From Persicobacter diffluens (GTDB taxonomy: Bacteria; Bacteroidota; Bacteroidia; Cytophagales; Cyclobacteriaceae): a stretch of 64,000 nucleotides of DNA. This document shows positions 34,835 through 42,992 of the stretch, in pieces (position 1 is the stretch's first letter; the number at the start of each line of letters is the position of its first letter). Position numbers and translations under genes: made by a program. The DNA lies in contig NZ_BQKE01000001.1 in NCBI RefSeq assembly GCF_036244895.1, forward strand, positions 2,852,001 to 2,916,000, written 5' to 3'. Under the pieces are notes generated by a model. That model did not search any database. It saw only the letters and a list, made by a program, of their open reading frames with translations, and had not been told where the DNA came from.

Positions 34835-35508
34835 CCCTCCGTTAGTTTATAACCCATGCCGTAGACGGATTTGATGGAGTTTTCCCCTCCGGCCGCAGTG
34901 ATCTTCTTGCGAACGTTTTTGATGTGGTTATAAATGAAATCGAAGTTTTCGGCCTGATCAATATGATCTCCCCAAAGGTGTTCTGCTATCCCTTCCTTGG
35001 TCAGGACGCGATTTTTGTTGTACATGAAATACAGAAGCAATTCATACTCCTTGCGAGTAAGGTCCAAAGTTTTCCCGCCCACCTTTACCTCTCCGGCAAC
35101 GGTATTCACCATCAAATCACCTACCCGTAATTCATTATTGCCCTGGGCATTTTTTCTCCGGATTAAAGATTTGATACGGGCATTCAATTCTGCCTGATGG
35201 AAAGGTTTGGTAATATAATCATCTGCGCCCAACTCCAGACCTTTCACCTTATCCTCAACAGTGTCATTGGCCGTTACGATCAGAATACCGGTCTTACTTT
35301 CCTTCTCCTTCAATACTCGGATTACATCCAGGCCATTACCATCCGGCAATCCCAAATCCAGAATAATGACCTCATAACTATAAACCCCAATTTTCTCTTT
35401 GGCGTCCGCAACAGTGGCAGCCCTTTCAATCAGGTATCCATTTTCCATGAGATGGTCTTGCATGTCTGCAGCCAAAAGGTCATTATCCTCTACAATTAAT
35501 AACTTCAT
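34831..35508 (-). CDS. Two-component response regulator, OmpR family
   Basis: The 225-residue protein has a receiver domain with the acidic pair E7/D8, the phosphorylated D51 (IILDLGLPDGNG) and K101 region (DYITKPF), followed by a winged-helix DNA-binding domain (DLTRKEYELLLYFMYNKNRVLTK). It overlaps the downstream kinase gene by 4 bases and is its cognate partner. The target genes cannot be told from this window. Confidence 0.95.
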   Translation of the reverse strand: MKLLIVEDNDLLAADMQDHLMENGYLIERAATVADAKEKIGVYSYEVIILDLGLPDGNGLDVIRVLKEKESKTGILIVTANDTVEDKVKGLELGADDYITKPFHQAELNARIKSLIRRKNAQGNNELRVGDLMVNTVAGEVKVGGKTLDLTRKEYELLLYFMYNKNRVLTKEGIAEHLWGDHIDQAENFDFIYNHIKNVRKKITAAGGENSIKSVYGMGYKLTEG

Positions 35509-35948
35509 AAAAATATCTTTATTGAGATTCCTTTTTGGGATATCGGATTTAATTCCAATTCAAAGATTGTTCCGTTGATTCAAAAATCCACCACCAAAGC
35601 TCAATTCTAATTCAATTCTCATTTCAGGGATGATCTCAAAACCTTTAGCCGGTGAGGAATTTCTCCCTGCCGAGCCATAAACCTGCAAAATGCTTATCAA
35701 ATCTGTTTAAAATCTGTAGGCATTCCCCATAAACATAAAGCCTCCAATAAAAGAAAAGAAAGCCCCTAAAACCATCCTCTTCCCCTCTGAATACCAGCCA
35801 TTTTCAAAAAAAGAAAATTTTCAAATGACGATATGACAAAAAACCACTTTAAAATCAGCTTTACACTATCCGTCATAGCGGCCATAGGTGGCTTTCTTTC
35901 CTAAATAAATGAACCCATTCATTTCCATATTTTAGAAATCAAGATAGG
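35509..35948. other. AT-rich upstream region of the two-component operon
   Basis: No gene is seen. No exact TAnnTTTG on the minus strand was found close to the response-regulator start. Confidence 0.4.
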
Positions 35949-36110
35949 AAAACGTATAATAGCGCAGCATCCGGAACAAATTCGAATTACTGGAAGTGGA
36001 ATTGGATAATTCCTCAACGATAGCGATACTACTCGCTCAAAATAATCGACCATCGCTTCTGCCCTTACCAAATTTTGGTTACGAATTTTAGCGTTTAAAC
36101 ACGTCTTTAC
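35949..36110 (+). repeat. Family B repeat, full-length copy
   Basis: It shares CAAATTCGAATTACTGGAAGTG, CTCAACGATAGCG, CTCAAAATAATCG and CGTTTAAACACGTCTTT with the copy at 57842-58009. The ends are imperfect inverted repeats. A family A copy follows within 40 bases. Confidence 0.75.
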
Positions 36111-36147
36111 AAATACGGCACACTCAGGAACGTAAGCCTTAAACTGG

Positions 36148-36360
36148 TTTAGTCCTACTTAAATCCTCGTTTTGCTGCAAGGCAGGAAACAGGAAGGAAT
36201 GTTTCCATTTGGAGTTTTCTACAAGGAAGCAGATGAATGAGGAAAAAGCAAGCTTGCCAAATTTGGGCTATTAAAAAATCAGCCAACCAGCATGTAACGC
36301 TATGATAATAATTCAGTTATAGTAAATCACTTAACCTGACTGTGAATAATTTGGGCTAAG
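36148..36360 (+). repeat. Family A repeat, full length
   Basis: It runs from TTTAGTCCTACTTAAATCC to GTGAATAATTTGGGCTAAG, with GAAGCAGATGAATGAGGA, AAGCAAGCTTGCC and CTATTAAAAAATCAGCC inside. Confidence 0.85.
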
Positions 36361-36430
36361 CGGATAACTTCAATCCGGTTCTCCTCGCAAAAAAAGCACC
36401 GCCATCTTATCATAAGGAATGATAATAAAC

Positions 36431-36462
36431 AAAAAAAACCGAAGTGATGGGTTTCACTTCGG
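36431..36462 (-). terminator. Terminator of peroxide operon copy 1
   Basis: CCGAAGTGA (36439-36447) and TCACTTCGG (36454-36462) are perfect complements, followed by eight T residues on the minus strand. Related hairpins close copies 2 and 3. Confidence 0.88.
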
Positions 36463-36615
36463 CCTCCAATTTATTGATTGTTGATTATTATATCAGGCAT
36501 TGCAGCCTTGGGTTTTAGTCTAGCGACAAAATTTTCCGGTTATTGTCTGCTATTGTTTGTTTTGGGTACTGTTGATTTAGGGTTCCGGTTATGGTTTGGT
36601 ACTGATTTGTTTGAT

Positions 36616-36870
36616 TTAGCTGATGGATTCCATCATGCGTTTCATAAATTCATTCAGGGCTTCCTTTTCAGTCTTCCCCTCCTCGGTTAACTTTTTAACG
36701 GCTAAAGCACCTGACATGTTACTAATTAATTCTCCAATGACATCCAGTTCTTCATCTTTTAAATTTTCACTCTCGGTAAGGTGTTCTAAAACCTCCAATG
36801 CTTCTAAGACAAAGTCCTAATCATTCTCCTTGATAAAGGAGTGAATGTGCTTAATTATTGGTAATCTCAT
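36616..36870 (-). pseudogene. Third gene of peroxide operon copy 1, interrupted by an amber stop
   Basis: In copies 2 and 3 this gene encodes an intact 84-residue acidic protein. Here codon 18 has changed from CAG to TAG (36817-36819). The rest of the frame is undamaged and could restart at an internal codon, giving a 60-residue product that begins MEVLEHLTESENLKDEELDV. The 3' portion also differs (KKLTEEGKTEKEALNEFMKRMMESIS), so copy 1 is the most diverged. It overlaps the thioredoxin gene end by 20 bases. Confidence 0.8.
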
Positions 36871-37165
36871 GGATGAAGGATTGTAAAGATTCTGCTTTAT
36901 TCGTCTGAATTTGGTTCACCAGGGCGCCATTTCTAAAAGCGGCGAAAGTTGGTAAGTTATTCACATTGGCCAGCTTTCTGGATTCCGGGAATTTTTCCGC
37001 ATCTACCATCACGAAAGGGGTACCATCATGCTCTCCGGCGAACCTTTTAAATTTTGGCTTCATAATGCGACAGTTACCACACCAACCGGCAGAGAATTGA
37101 ACAAATACGGTATCATTAGTGGAGACTACTTCAGCTAATTTATCTTCTTTTAATTCTTCAAACAT
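36851..37165 (-). CDS. Thioredoxin-like protein, copy 1 (active site WCGNC)
   Basis: This 104-residue protein has a full thioredoxin fold (FVQFSAGWCGNCRIMKPKFKRFA, NVNNLPTFAAFRNGALV). The CxxC is C29-G-N-C32, not the usual CGPC, which should shift its redox potential. It lies 90 bases after a peroxiredoxin gene and probably reduces that enzyme. An in-frame upstream extension of 14 residues has no homology, so ATG 37163-37165 is taken as the start. It differs from copies 2 and 3 at Lys9 (Arg there). Confidence 0.9.
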   Translation of the reverse strand: MFEELKEDKLAEVVSTNDTVFVQFSAGWCGNCRIMKPKFKRFAGEHDGTPFVMVDAEKFPESRKLANVNNLPTFAAFRNGALVNQIQTNKAESLQSFIHEITNN

Positions 37166-37204
37166 GATCTTTCTAATTAAGGAAATATATAAAAATGGTG
37201 AATA

Positions 37205-37240
37205 CACTGGGGAATCTATTGGAGCACCGACTCCCCGGTG
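37205..37240 (-). promoter_or_regulatory. Conserved hairpin in the peroxiredoxin-thioredoxin spacer
   Basis: CACTGGGGA (37205-37213) and TCCCCGGTG (37232-37240) pair with one mismatch. The same hairpin occurs in copies 2 and 3 (about 38941-38976 and 40692-40727). No T-tract follows, so it may protect or process the mRNA and set the protein ratio. Confidence 0.5.
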
Positions 37241-37255
37241 GAAAGCTCAGGAGGA

Positions 37256-37894
37256 TTAGTGAGCGGCTAAATATTCTGCTACGCCATCACGGTTAGCAGA
37301 CATCGCTTCTTTTCCTTCTTCCCAGTTTGCAGGGCAAACTTCACCATGCTGCTGAACGTGCGCATAAGCATCGATCATTCTTAGGAACTCCTGTACATTA
37401 CGCCCCAACGGCATGTGGTTGATGCCTTCATGGAATACAGTACCTTCCTCATCGATCAGGTAAGTGGCACGGTAGGTCACATTGTCTCCTACTAATAAGT
37501 CCACACCTAACTCTTCGTGGTGTACGGTTTCCTGTGCATCCAAAATTCCTAATACAGAAGAAAGATTACGATTACTATCAGCTAAGATATTGTAAGTCAC
37601 ACCTTCAATACCACCTTGATCTTTTGGCGTATTCAACCATGCAAAGTGAACTTCAGCAGTATCTACGGATGCACCGATAACCACGGTATTACGTTTTTCA
37701 AACTCTGCTAAAGCTTCCTGAAAAGCATGTAGCTCTGTTGGGCACACAAAGGTGAAATCCTTAGGGTACCAGAACAACAACACTTTTTTATTATTCTTTA
37801 CTGCTTCCTCCAAAACGTTGATCTGAATGGTCTCACCCATTTCGTTCATAGCGTTAACAGCAATAGAAGGGAATTTTTTACCAGTGAATGACAT
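37256..37894 (-). CDS. ahpC: AhpC/Prx1-type peroxiredoxin, copy 1
   Basis: This 212-residue typical 2-Cys peroxiredoxin reduces hydrogen peroxide and organic peroxides. The peroxidatic C51 is in DFTFVCPTEL and the resolving C187 in GEVCPANW. It is first in an operon with a thioredoxin and a small protein. Copy 1 has AVKNNKK, TVVIGAS and GVDLLVGD; the other copies differ at some of these sites. An OxyR-type site lies at 37963-37999. Confidence 0.93.
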   Translation of the reverse strand: MSFTGKKFPSIAVNAMNEMGETIQINVLEEAVKNNKKVLLFWYPKDFTFVCPTELHAFQEALAEFEKRNTVVIGASVDTAEVHFAWLNTPKDQGGIEGVTYNILADSNRNLSSVLGILDAQETVHHEELGVDLLVGDNVTYRATYLIDEEGTVFHEGINHMPLGRNVQEFLRMIDAYAHVQQHGEVCPANWEEGKEAMSANRDGVAEYLAAH

Positions 37895-37931
37895 ATCGTA
37901 TAATTTTTTATTGTTTCTGATTGATTACATG

Positions 37932-37999
37932 ACAAAAGTAGGGGGGATTTTTGTTAGATGAAAACTGATTAATTCTATCATTGCATTAGATAAAATCTA
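37932..37999 (-). promoter_or_regulatory. OxyR-type operator and promoter, copy 1
   Basis: On the minus strand ATAGATTTTATCTA, 8 bases and ATAGAATTAATCAG (37963-37999) match the classic OxyR pattern of two ATAG-N7-CTAT-like palindromes. Downstream, TACTTTTG (37932-37939) is an exact -7 element. The layout fits activation by oxidised OxyR. The rest of 37895-38351 is a non-coding spacer up to the terminator of copy 2. Confidence 0.8.
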
Positions 38000-38183
38000 T
38001 CAGTTAAAATCCACTGATAACCAACAACTTACCACAAGCCAACCCAAAAACGATGAAACGACTCACTTCTTTATTTTCAACAAGTACGTTTTAGCACTAC
38101 CTCCGCAGCAAGCAAAGGGTGAAAAATAAGGGGTATTCCTCGACGCCCAAACCAAATACTTTAGCGCCGCCTCTTCAAACAAA

Positions 38184-38216
38184 AAAACCGAAGCGATGGG
38201 TTTCGCTTCGGTCTCT
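38184..38216 (-). terminator. Terminator of peroxide operon copy 2
   Basis: CCGAAGCGA and TCGCTTCGG pair around TGGGTT with a T run on the minus strand. Compared with copy 1 the base pair change is compensatory (GTGA/TCAC versus GCGA/TCGC). Confidence 0.88.
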
Positions 38217-38351
38217 AAAAGATGTTTGATTATTCATTTGGGATGGTCATCCCTGGTTTTAGTTTGACGGCAACATTTTTCAGGTATTGCCCGGTATTGT
38301 TTGTTTAGGTATTCTGAGGTCAGGTTTGATTTTTGCTCTTGCTTTGTTTGA

Positions 38352-38606
38352 TTAGTTGATGGATCCCATCACGCGTTTCATAAATTCATTCAGGGCTTCC
38401 TTCTCACTTTTCCCTTCCTGAACCATATCTCTTACGGCTAATGCACCGGACATATTACTAATTAATTCACCAATGACATCCAGTTCTTCATCCTTCAGGT
38501 TTTCACTTTCTGTCAAATGCTCCAGCACTTCCATTGCTTCAATGACAAAGTCCTGATCATTCTCCTTGATAAAGGAGTGAATGTGCTTAATTATTGGTAA
38601 TCTCAT
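38352..38606 (-). CDS. Small acidic protein, peroxide operon copy 2
   Basis: This 84-residue helical protein (RLPIIKHIHSFIKENDQDFV, LKDEELDVIGELISNMSGAL) is strongly acidic and has no Cys, signal peptide or membrane segment. Related small proteins lie beside peroxiredoxin and thioredoxin genes in other Bacteroidota as I recall (possibly DUF6952). It overlaps the thioredoxin gene by 20 bases, which implies translational coupling and a shared role. It is identical to copy 3. Function is unknown. Confidence 0.82.
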   Translation of the reverse strand: MRLPIIKHIHSFIKENDQDFVIEAMEVLEHLTESENLKDEELDVIGELISNMSGALAVRDMVQEGKSEKEALNEFMKRVMGSIN

Positions 38607-38901
38607 GGATGAAGGATTGTAAAGATTCTGCTTTATTCGTCTGAATTTGGTTCACCAGGGCGCCATTTCTAAAAGCGGCGAAAGTTGGTAAGTTATTCAC
38701 ATTGGCCAGCTTTCTGGATTCCGGGAATTTTTCCGCATCTACCATCACGAAAGGGGTACCATCATGCTCTCCGGCGAACCTTTTAAATTTTGGCTTCATA
38801 ATGCGGCAGTTACCACACCAACCGGCAGAGAATTGAACAAATACGGTATCATTAGTGGATACTACTTCAGCTAATCTATCTTCTTTTAATTCTTCAAACA
38901 T
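38587..38901 (-). CDS. Thioredoxin-like protein, copy 2 (WCGNC)
   Basis: This 104-residue protein has active-site cysteines C29 and C32 in AGWCGNCRIMKP. It is identical in sequence to copy 3 and differs from copy 1 only by Arg9 for Lys9. The start is ATG 38899-38901. It is the middle gene of its operon, between the peroxiredoxin and the small acidic protein. Confidence 0.9.
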   Translation of the reverse strand: MFEELKEDRLAEVVSTNDTVFVQFSAGWCGNCRIMKPKFKRFAGEHDGTPFVMVDAEKFPESRKLANVNNLPTFAAFRNGALVNQIQTNKAESLQSFIHEITNN

Positions 38902-38991
38902 GATCTTTCTAATTAAGGGAATATATAAAAATGGTGAATACACAGGGGAATCTATTGGAGCACCGACTCCCCGGTGGAAAGCTCAGGAGGA

Positions 38992-39630
38992 TTAGTGAGC
39001 GGCTAAATATTCTGCTACGCCATCACGGTTAGCTGACATCGCTTCTTTTCCTTCTTCCCAGTTTGCAGGGCAAACTTCACCATGCTGCTGAACGTGCGCA
39101 TAAGCATCGATCATTCTTAGGAACTCCTGTACATTACGCCCCAACGGCATGTGGTTGATGCCTTCATGGAATACAGTACCTTCCTCATCGATCAGGTAAG
39201 TGGCACGGTAGGTCACATTGTCTCCTACTAATAATTCCACACCTAACTCTTCGTGGTGTACGGTTTCCTGTGCATCCAAAATTCCTAATACAGAAGAAAG
39301 ATTACGATTACTATCTGCTAAGATATTGTAAGTCACACCTTCAATACCACCCTGATCTTTTGGCGTATTCAACCAGGCGAAGTGAACTTCAGCGGTATCT
39401 ACGGATGCTCCGATAACAATGGTATTACGTTTTTCAAACTCCGCTAAAGCTTCCTGAAAAGCATGTAGCTCTGTTGGGCACACAAAGGTGAAATCCTTAG
39501 GGTACCAGAACAACAACACTTTCTTATTTTGCTGTACCGCTTCTTCCAAAACGTTGATCTGAATGGTCTCGCCCATTTCGTTCATGGCGTTTACAGCAAT
39601 AGAAGGGAATTTTTTACCAGTGAATGACAT
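38992..39630 (-). CDS. ahpC: AhpC/Prx1-type peroxiredoxin, copy 2
   Basis: It has the same catalytic layout as copy 1 (C51, C187). It differs at AVQQNKK (KNN in copies 1 and 3), TIVIGAS and GVELLVGD (both shared with copy 3). The catalytic residues and the C-terminus are unchanged, so all three enzymes should be active. Confidence 0.93.
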   Translation of the reverse strand: MSFTGKKFPSIAVNAMNEMGETIQINVLEEAVQQNKKVLLFWYPKDFTFVCPTELHAFQEALAEFEKRNTIVIGASVDTAEVHFAWLNTPKDQGGIEGVTYNILADSNRNLSSVLGILDAQETVHHEELGVELLVGDNVTYRATYLIDEEGTVFHEGINHMPLGRNVQEFLRMIDAYAHVQQHGEVCPANWEEGKEAMSANRDGVAEYLAAH

Positions 39631-39668
39631 ATCGTATAATTTTTTATTGTTTCTGATTGATTACATGA

Positions 39669-39736
39669 CAAAAGTAGGGGGGATTTTCGTTAGATAAAAA
39701 CTGATTAATTCTATCGTTGTGTTAGATAAAACCTAT
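39669..39736 (-). promoter_or_regulatory. OxyR-type operator and promoter, copy 2
   Basis: ATAGGTTTTATCTA, 8 bases and ATAGAATTAATCAG (39700-39736, minus strand) plus TACTTTTG (39669-39676). The first half-site has one change relative to copies 1 and 3. The remaining spacer to 40102 is non-coding; a 79-codon frame at 39741-39980 spans the copy 3 terminator and is not a gene. Confidence 0.8.
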
Positions 39737-39909
39737 CGAATTACAACACGCTAACACACAGGAGCTTACGTTTGCTTCTAGGATTTAACTCCGGAAAAAT
39801 CGCCATTTCTTTCTTCCACATCGCAATCAATACTTCCGATTCTCTTTCTGAAACGAAAGCAAAAACCCTTAGCTCCTCAGAAAAAATAAAGCTAAAAATG
39901 AAAGAAATA

Positions 39910-39943
39910 AAAAAAACCGAAGTGATGATCCTCACTTCGGCCT
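39910..39943 (-). terminator. Terminator of peroxide operon copy 3
   Basis: CCGAAGTGA and TCACTTCGG pair around TGATCC, followed by a T run on the minus strand. The arms match copy 1. Confidence 0.85.
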
Positions 39944-40102
39944 CTAATCGTTGATTGATGATAACTTCTGAAGGAATCATTTTCCTTCGCTAATGCAGCA
40001 GTTATAATTTCCGGTTATAGCCTGCTAGGGTTCGTCGGTTATTGTTACTTTAGGTTTGATTTTTTATCGAATGTTTGATGTTTCGGAGCCGTTTACTGCC
40101 CC

Positions 40103-40357
40103 TTAGTTGATGGATCCCATCACGCGTTTCATAAATTCATTCAGGGCTTCCTTCTCACTTTTCCCTTCCTGAACCATATCTCTCACGGCTAATGCACCGG
40201 ACATATTACTAATTAATTCACCAATGACATCCAGTTCTTCATCCTTCAGGTTTTCACTTTCTGTCAAATGCTCCAGCACTTCCATTGCTTCAATGACAAA
40301 GTCCTGATCATTCTCCTTGATAAAGGAGTGAATGTGCTTAATTATTGGTAATCTCAT
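40103..40357 (-). CDS. Small acidic protein, peroxide operon copy 3
   Basis: It is identical in sequence to the 84-residue protein of copy 2, with codon 18 intact (CAG). It overlaps the thioredoxin gene by 20 bases in the same way. Strict conservation of this uncharacterised protein between two copies argues that it is functional, in contrast to copy 1. Confidence 0.82.
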   Translation of the reverse strand: MRLPIIKHIHSFIKENDQDFVIEAMEVLEHLTESENLKDEELDVIGELISNMSGALAVRDMVQEGKSEKEALNEFMKRVMGSIN

Positions 40358-40652
40358 GGATGAAGGATTGTAAAGATTCTGCTTTATTCGTCTGAATTTG
40401 GTTCACCAGGGCGCCATTTCTAAAAGCGGCGAAAGTTGGTAAGTTATTCACATTGGCCAGCTTTCTGGACTCCGGGAATTTTTCCGCATCTACCATCACG
40501 AAAGGGGTACCATCATGCTCTCCGGCGAACCTTTTAAATTTTGGCTTCATAATGCGGCAGTTACCACACCAACCGGCAGAGAATTGAACAAATACGGTAT
40601 CATTAGTGGATACTACTTCAGCTAATCTATCTTCTTTTAATTCTTCAAACAT
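40338..40652 (-). CDS. Thioredoxin-like protein, copy 3 (WCGNC)
   Basis: The protein is identical to copy 2 (104 residues, C29-GN-C32). The DNA differs by very few silent changes, for instance GAC for GAT in the Leu-Asp region near 40469. Start at ATG 40650-40652. Confidence 0.9.
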   Translation of the reverse strand: MFEELKEDRLAEVVSTNDTVFVQFSAGWCGNCRIMKPKFKRFAGEHDGTPFVMVDAEKFPESRKLANVNNLPTFAAFRNGALVNQIQTNKAESLQSFIHEITNN

Positions 40653-40742
40653 GATCTTTCTAATTAAGGGAATATATAAAAATGGTGAATACACTGGGGA
40701 ATCTATTTGCGCACCGACTCCCCGGTGGAAAACTTAGGAGGA

Positions 40743-41381
40743 TTAGTGAGCGGCTAAATATTCTGCTACGCCATCACGGTTAGCAGACATCGCTTCTTTT
40801 CCTTCTTCCCAGTTTGCAGGGCAAACTTCACCATGCTGCTGAACGTGCGCATAAGCATCGATCATTCTTAGGAACTCCTGTACATTACGCCCCAACGGCA
40901 TGTGGTTGATGCCTTCATGGAATACAGTACCTTCCTCATCGATCAGGTAAGTGGCACGGTAGGTCACATTGTCTCCTACTAATAATTCCACACCTAACTC
41001 TTCGTGGTGTACGGTTTCCTGTGCATCCAAAATTCCTAATACAGAAGAAAGATTACGATTACTATCAGCTAAGATATTGTAAGTCACACCTTCAATACCA
41101 CCTTGATCTTTTGGCGTATTCAACCAGGCGAAGTGAACTTCAGCGGTATCTACGGATGCTCCGATAACAATGGTATTACGTTTTTCAAACTCCGCTAAAG
41201 CTTCCTGAAAAGCATGTAGCTCTGTTGGGCACACAAAGGTGAAATCCTTAGGGTACCAGAACAACAACACTTTTTTATTATTCTTTACTGCTTCCTCCAA
41301 AACGTTGATCTGAATGGTCTCGCCCATTTCGTTCATGGCGTTAACAGCAATAGAAGGGAATTTTTTACCAGTGAATGACAT
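40743..41381 (-). CDS. ahpC: AhpC/Prx1-type peroxiredoxin, copy 3 (mosaic)
   Basis: It has catalytic C51 and C187 as in the other copies. It carries AVKNNKK and the matching DNA of copy 1 near its 5' end, but TIVIGAS and GVELLVGD of copy 2 further on. That mixture suggests gene conversion between the tandem units. It is the unit closest to oxyR. Confidence 0.93.
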   Translation of the reverse strand: MSFTGKKFPSIAVNAMNEMGETIQINVLEEAVKNNKKVLLFWYPKDFTFVCPTELHAFQEALAEFEKRNTIVIGASVDTAEVHFAWLNTPKDQGGIEGVTYNILADSNRNLSSVLGILDAQETVHHEELGVELLVGDNVTYRATYLIDEEGTVFHEGINHMPLGRNVQEFLRMIDAYAHVQQHGEVCPANWEEGKEAMSANRDGVAEYLAAH

Positions 41382-41419
41382 ATCGTATAATTTTTTATTG
41401 TTTCTGATTGATTACATGA

Positions 41420-41487
41420 CAAAAGTAGGGGGGATTTTTGTTAGATGAAAACTGATTAATTCTATCGTTGCATTAGATAAAATCTAT
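41420..41487 (-). promoter_or_regulatory. OxyR-type operator and promoter, copy 3, shared with divergent oxyR
   Basis: ATAGATTTTATCTA, 8 bases and ATAGAATTAATCAG (41451-41487, minus strand) with TACTTTTG (41420-41427). The site lies between the operon and oxyR, so it may also set oxyR autoregulation. TAACTTTA (41491-41498) is a weak -7 candidate for oxyR. Confidence 0.82.
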
Positions 41488-41572
41488 AATTAACTTTACC
41501 GACTGATTATCAAGAATAAAAGTGAGCAACAGCCGACATTCCCGGCCTGATCTCCCCCCTAAAATATTTTCA

Positions 41573-42511
41573 ATGAACTTTCAACAACTAGAATATATCA
41601 TTGCCATTGACCAATTGGGCAACTTTGGAAAGGCTGCGGAAAGCTGCCATATTACCCAAGCCACCTTAAGTGCAATGGTCAAAAAGCTGGAAAACGAATT
41701 AAACACGGTATTATTTGATCGAAGCCGGCAGCCGGTACAAACCACCGATAGTGGCAAGGCGATCATTAAAGTTGCCAAAAGAATCCTTAAAGACCGCAGA
41801 GAGATTGTTGAACTGTGCGATCAGCAATCGGAAGAAGTAAAAGGAAAAATACGACTAGGCATTATTCCGACCATTGCCAGCTCTTTGCTACCCGTCATGC
41901 TTCCCCACTTTATGAAAGACTTTCCGGAACTGGAATTGGAGATTCATGAGATTACCACGGAAAACATCATCAAGCAATTGCATGAAGAAAAAATTGACAT
42001 GGGCATTATGGCCACGCCGGTAGAGGGAGCGGTGCTGGAAGAAAACCTACTCTATTATGAAGCGATGATGGTTTATGGTATAGAGGGCAACAACAAGCAA
42101 TATATTTCCCCACAAGAAATGCTCAATCAGAAAATCTGGTTATTAGAGGAGGGAAATTGCTTTCGCAATCAAACCATCACCCTTTGTGATTTAAAAGAGA
42201 AACCTTTGGAATCTGAAAGCCTTCAGTTTGAAGCCACCTCATTTGATACCTTACTCCATTTAACCGATCAATTTGGCGGCATCACCCTAGTTCCCGAATT
42301 ATACCATCAACTGATGACTAAAGACCGACAGGTAAAAACCAAACGCTTCGAATCGCCTTTTCCGGTTAGAGAAGTCAGTATGGTTTACCTGCGTCCTTTT
42401 TTGAAAAAGCGCGCAATTGATCTGCTTTCGCAACGCATCAGTGACTTAGTACAGCCACAATTAACCACCTCCAACTTCAAGGCATCCGATATGCAGATCA
42501 TCGGAATATAA
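41573..42511 (+). CDS. oxyR: Hydrogen peroxide-inducible activator OxyR (LysR family)
   Basis: The 312-residue regulator has an N-terminal winged helix (MNFQQLEYIIAIDQLGNFGKAAESCHITQATLSAMVKKLE) and a LysR effector domain. Two cysteines, C196 and C205, in NCFRNQTITLC have the C-x8-C spacing and context of E. coli Cys199/Cys208, which form the peroxide-sensing disulfide. It is divergent from the triplicated peroxiredoxin operons whose promoters carry OxyR-type sites. A GTG at 41522 would add 17 residues without homology; ATG 41573 gives the normal LysR start. Confidence 0.95.
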   Translation: MNFQQLEYIIAIDQLGNFGKAAESCHITQATLSAMVKKLENELNTVLFDRSRQPVQTTDSGKAIIKVAKRILKDRREIVELCDQQSEEVKGKIRLGIIPTIASSLLPVMLPHFMKDFPELELEIHEITTENIIKQLHEEKIDMGIMATPVEGAVLEENLLYYEAMMVYGIEGNNKQYISPQEMLNQKIWLLEEGNCFRNQTITLCDLKEKPLESESLQFEATSFDTLLHLTDQFGGITLVPELYHQLMTKDRQVKTKRFESPFPVREVSMVYLRPFLKKRAIDLLSQRISDLVQPQLTTSNFKASDMQIIGI

Positions 42512-42563
42512 ACGACCTCCAACGATAAGTCAACAACAGCTGAGCAGTCCATCAATACTCAAC

Positions 42564-42612
42564 TTTCCATGGTTTTCTCCGGTACCCCTCTACTGAGAGA
42601 CCACCATGGAAA
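42564..42612 (+). repeat. Inverted repeat after oxyR
   Basis: TTTCCATGGT (42564-42573) and ACCATGGAAA (42603-42612) enclose 29 bases. No T-tract follows, so it is not a classic terminator. The AT-rich gap 42613-42992 holds nothing else clear. Confidence 0.5.
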
Positions 42613-42992
42613 CTTCACCGCCTTCCACTATTAGCCCCTCCATAAATTTATTCTCCAAATAATACAAATAAACCCATCTAACAGGACCTTATTTACTATG
42701 GGTAATCCATCATTAAACATCCGAATGCAACTTCCAATCTACCGATAAATTATAGCGCTTCTATTACGAGCAAACAATGCCTGCGCTGCAATCTTATTTT
42801 AAGCCCCTGATCAAAATTGAATTATTCAATTCTTAATTAAAACATGAAAAAGAAAGTAGTGGATAATTCAGACTTTTGAATAAAATTGAGCTTAAAATCC
42901 TCTAAAAACAGCCATATTTGAGCAAATCAAAAGCCATATCAATATTAGCCAAAGCAAGGTAATTTTTAGACACTCTTTACGCTCTCAGTAGT

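Noticed and set aside
36616..41487. A CRISPR array or phage region suggested by strong repetition
   Set aside because: The repetition is three copies of a 1.75-kb gene unit, and no short regular direct repeats with unique spacers occur in the window.
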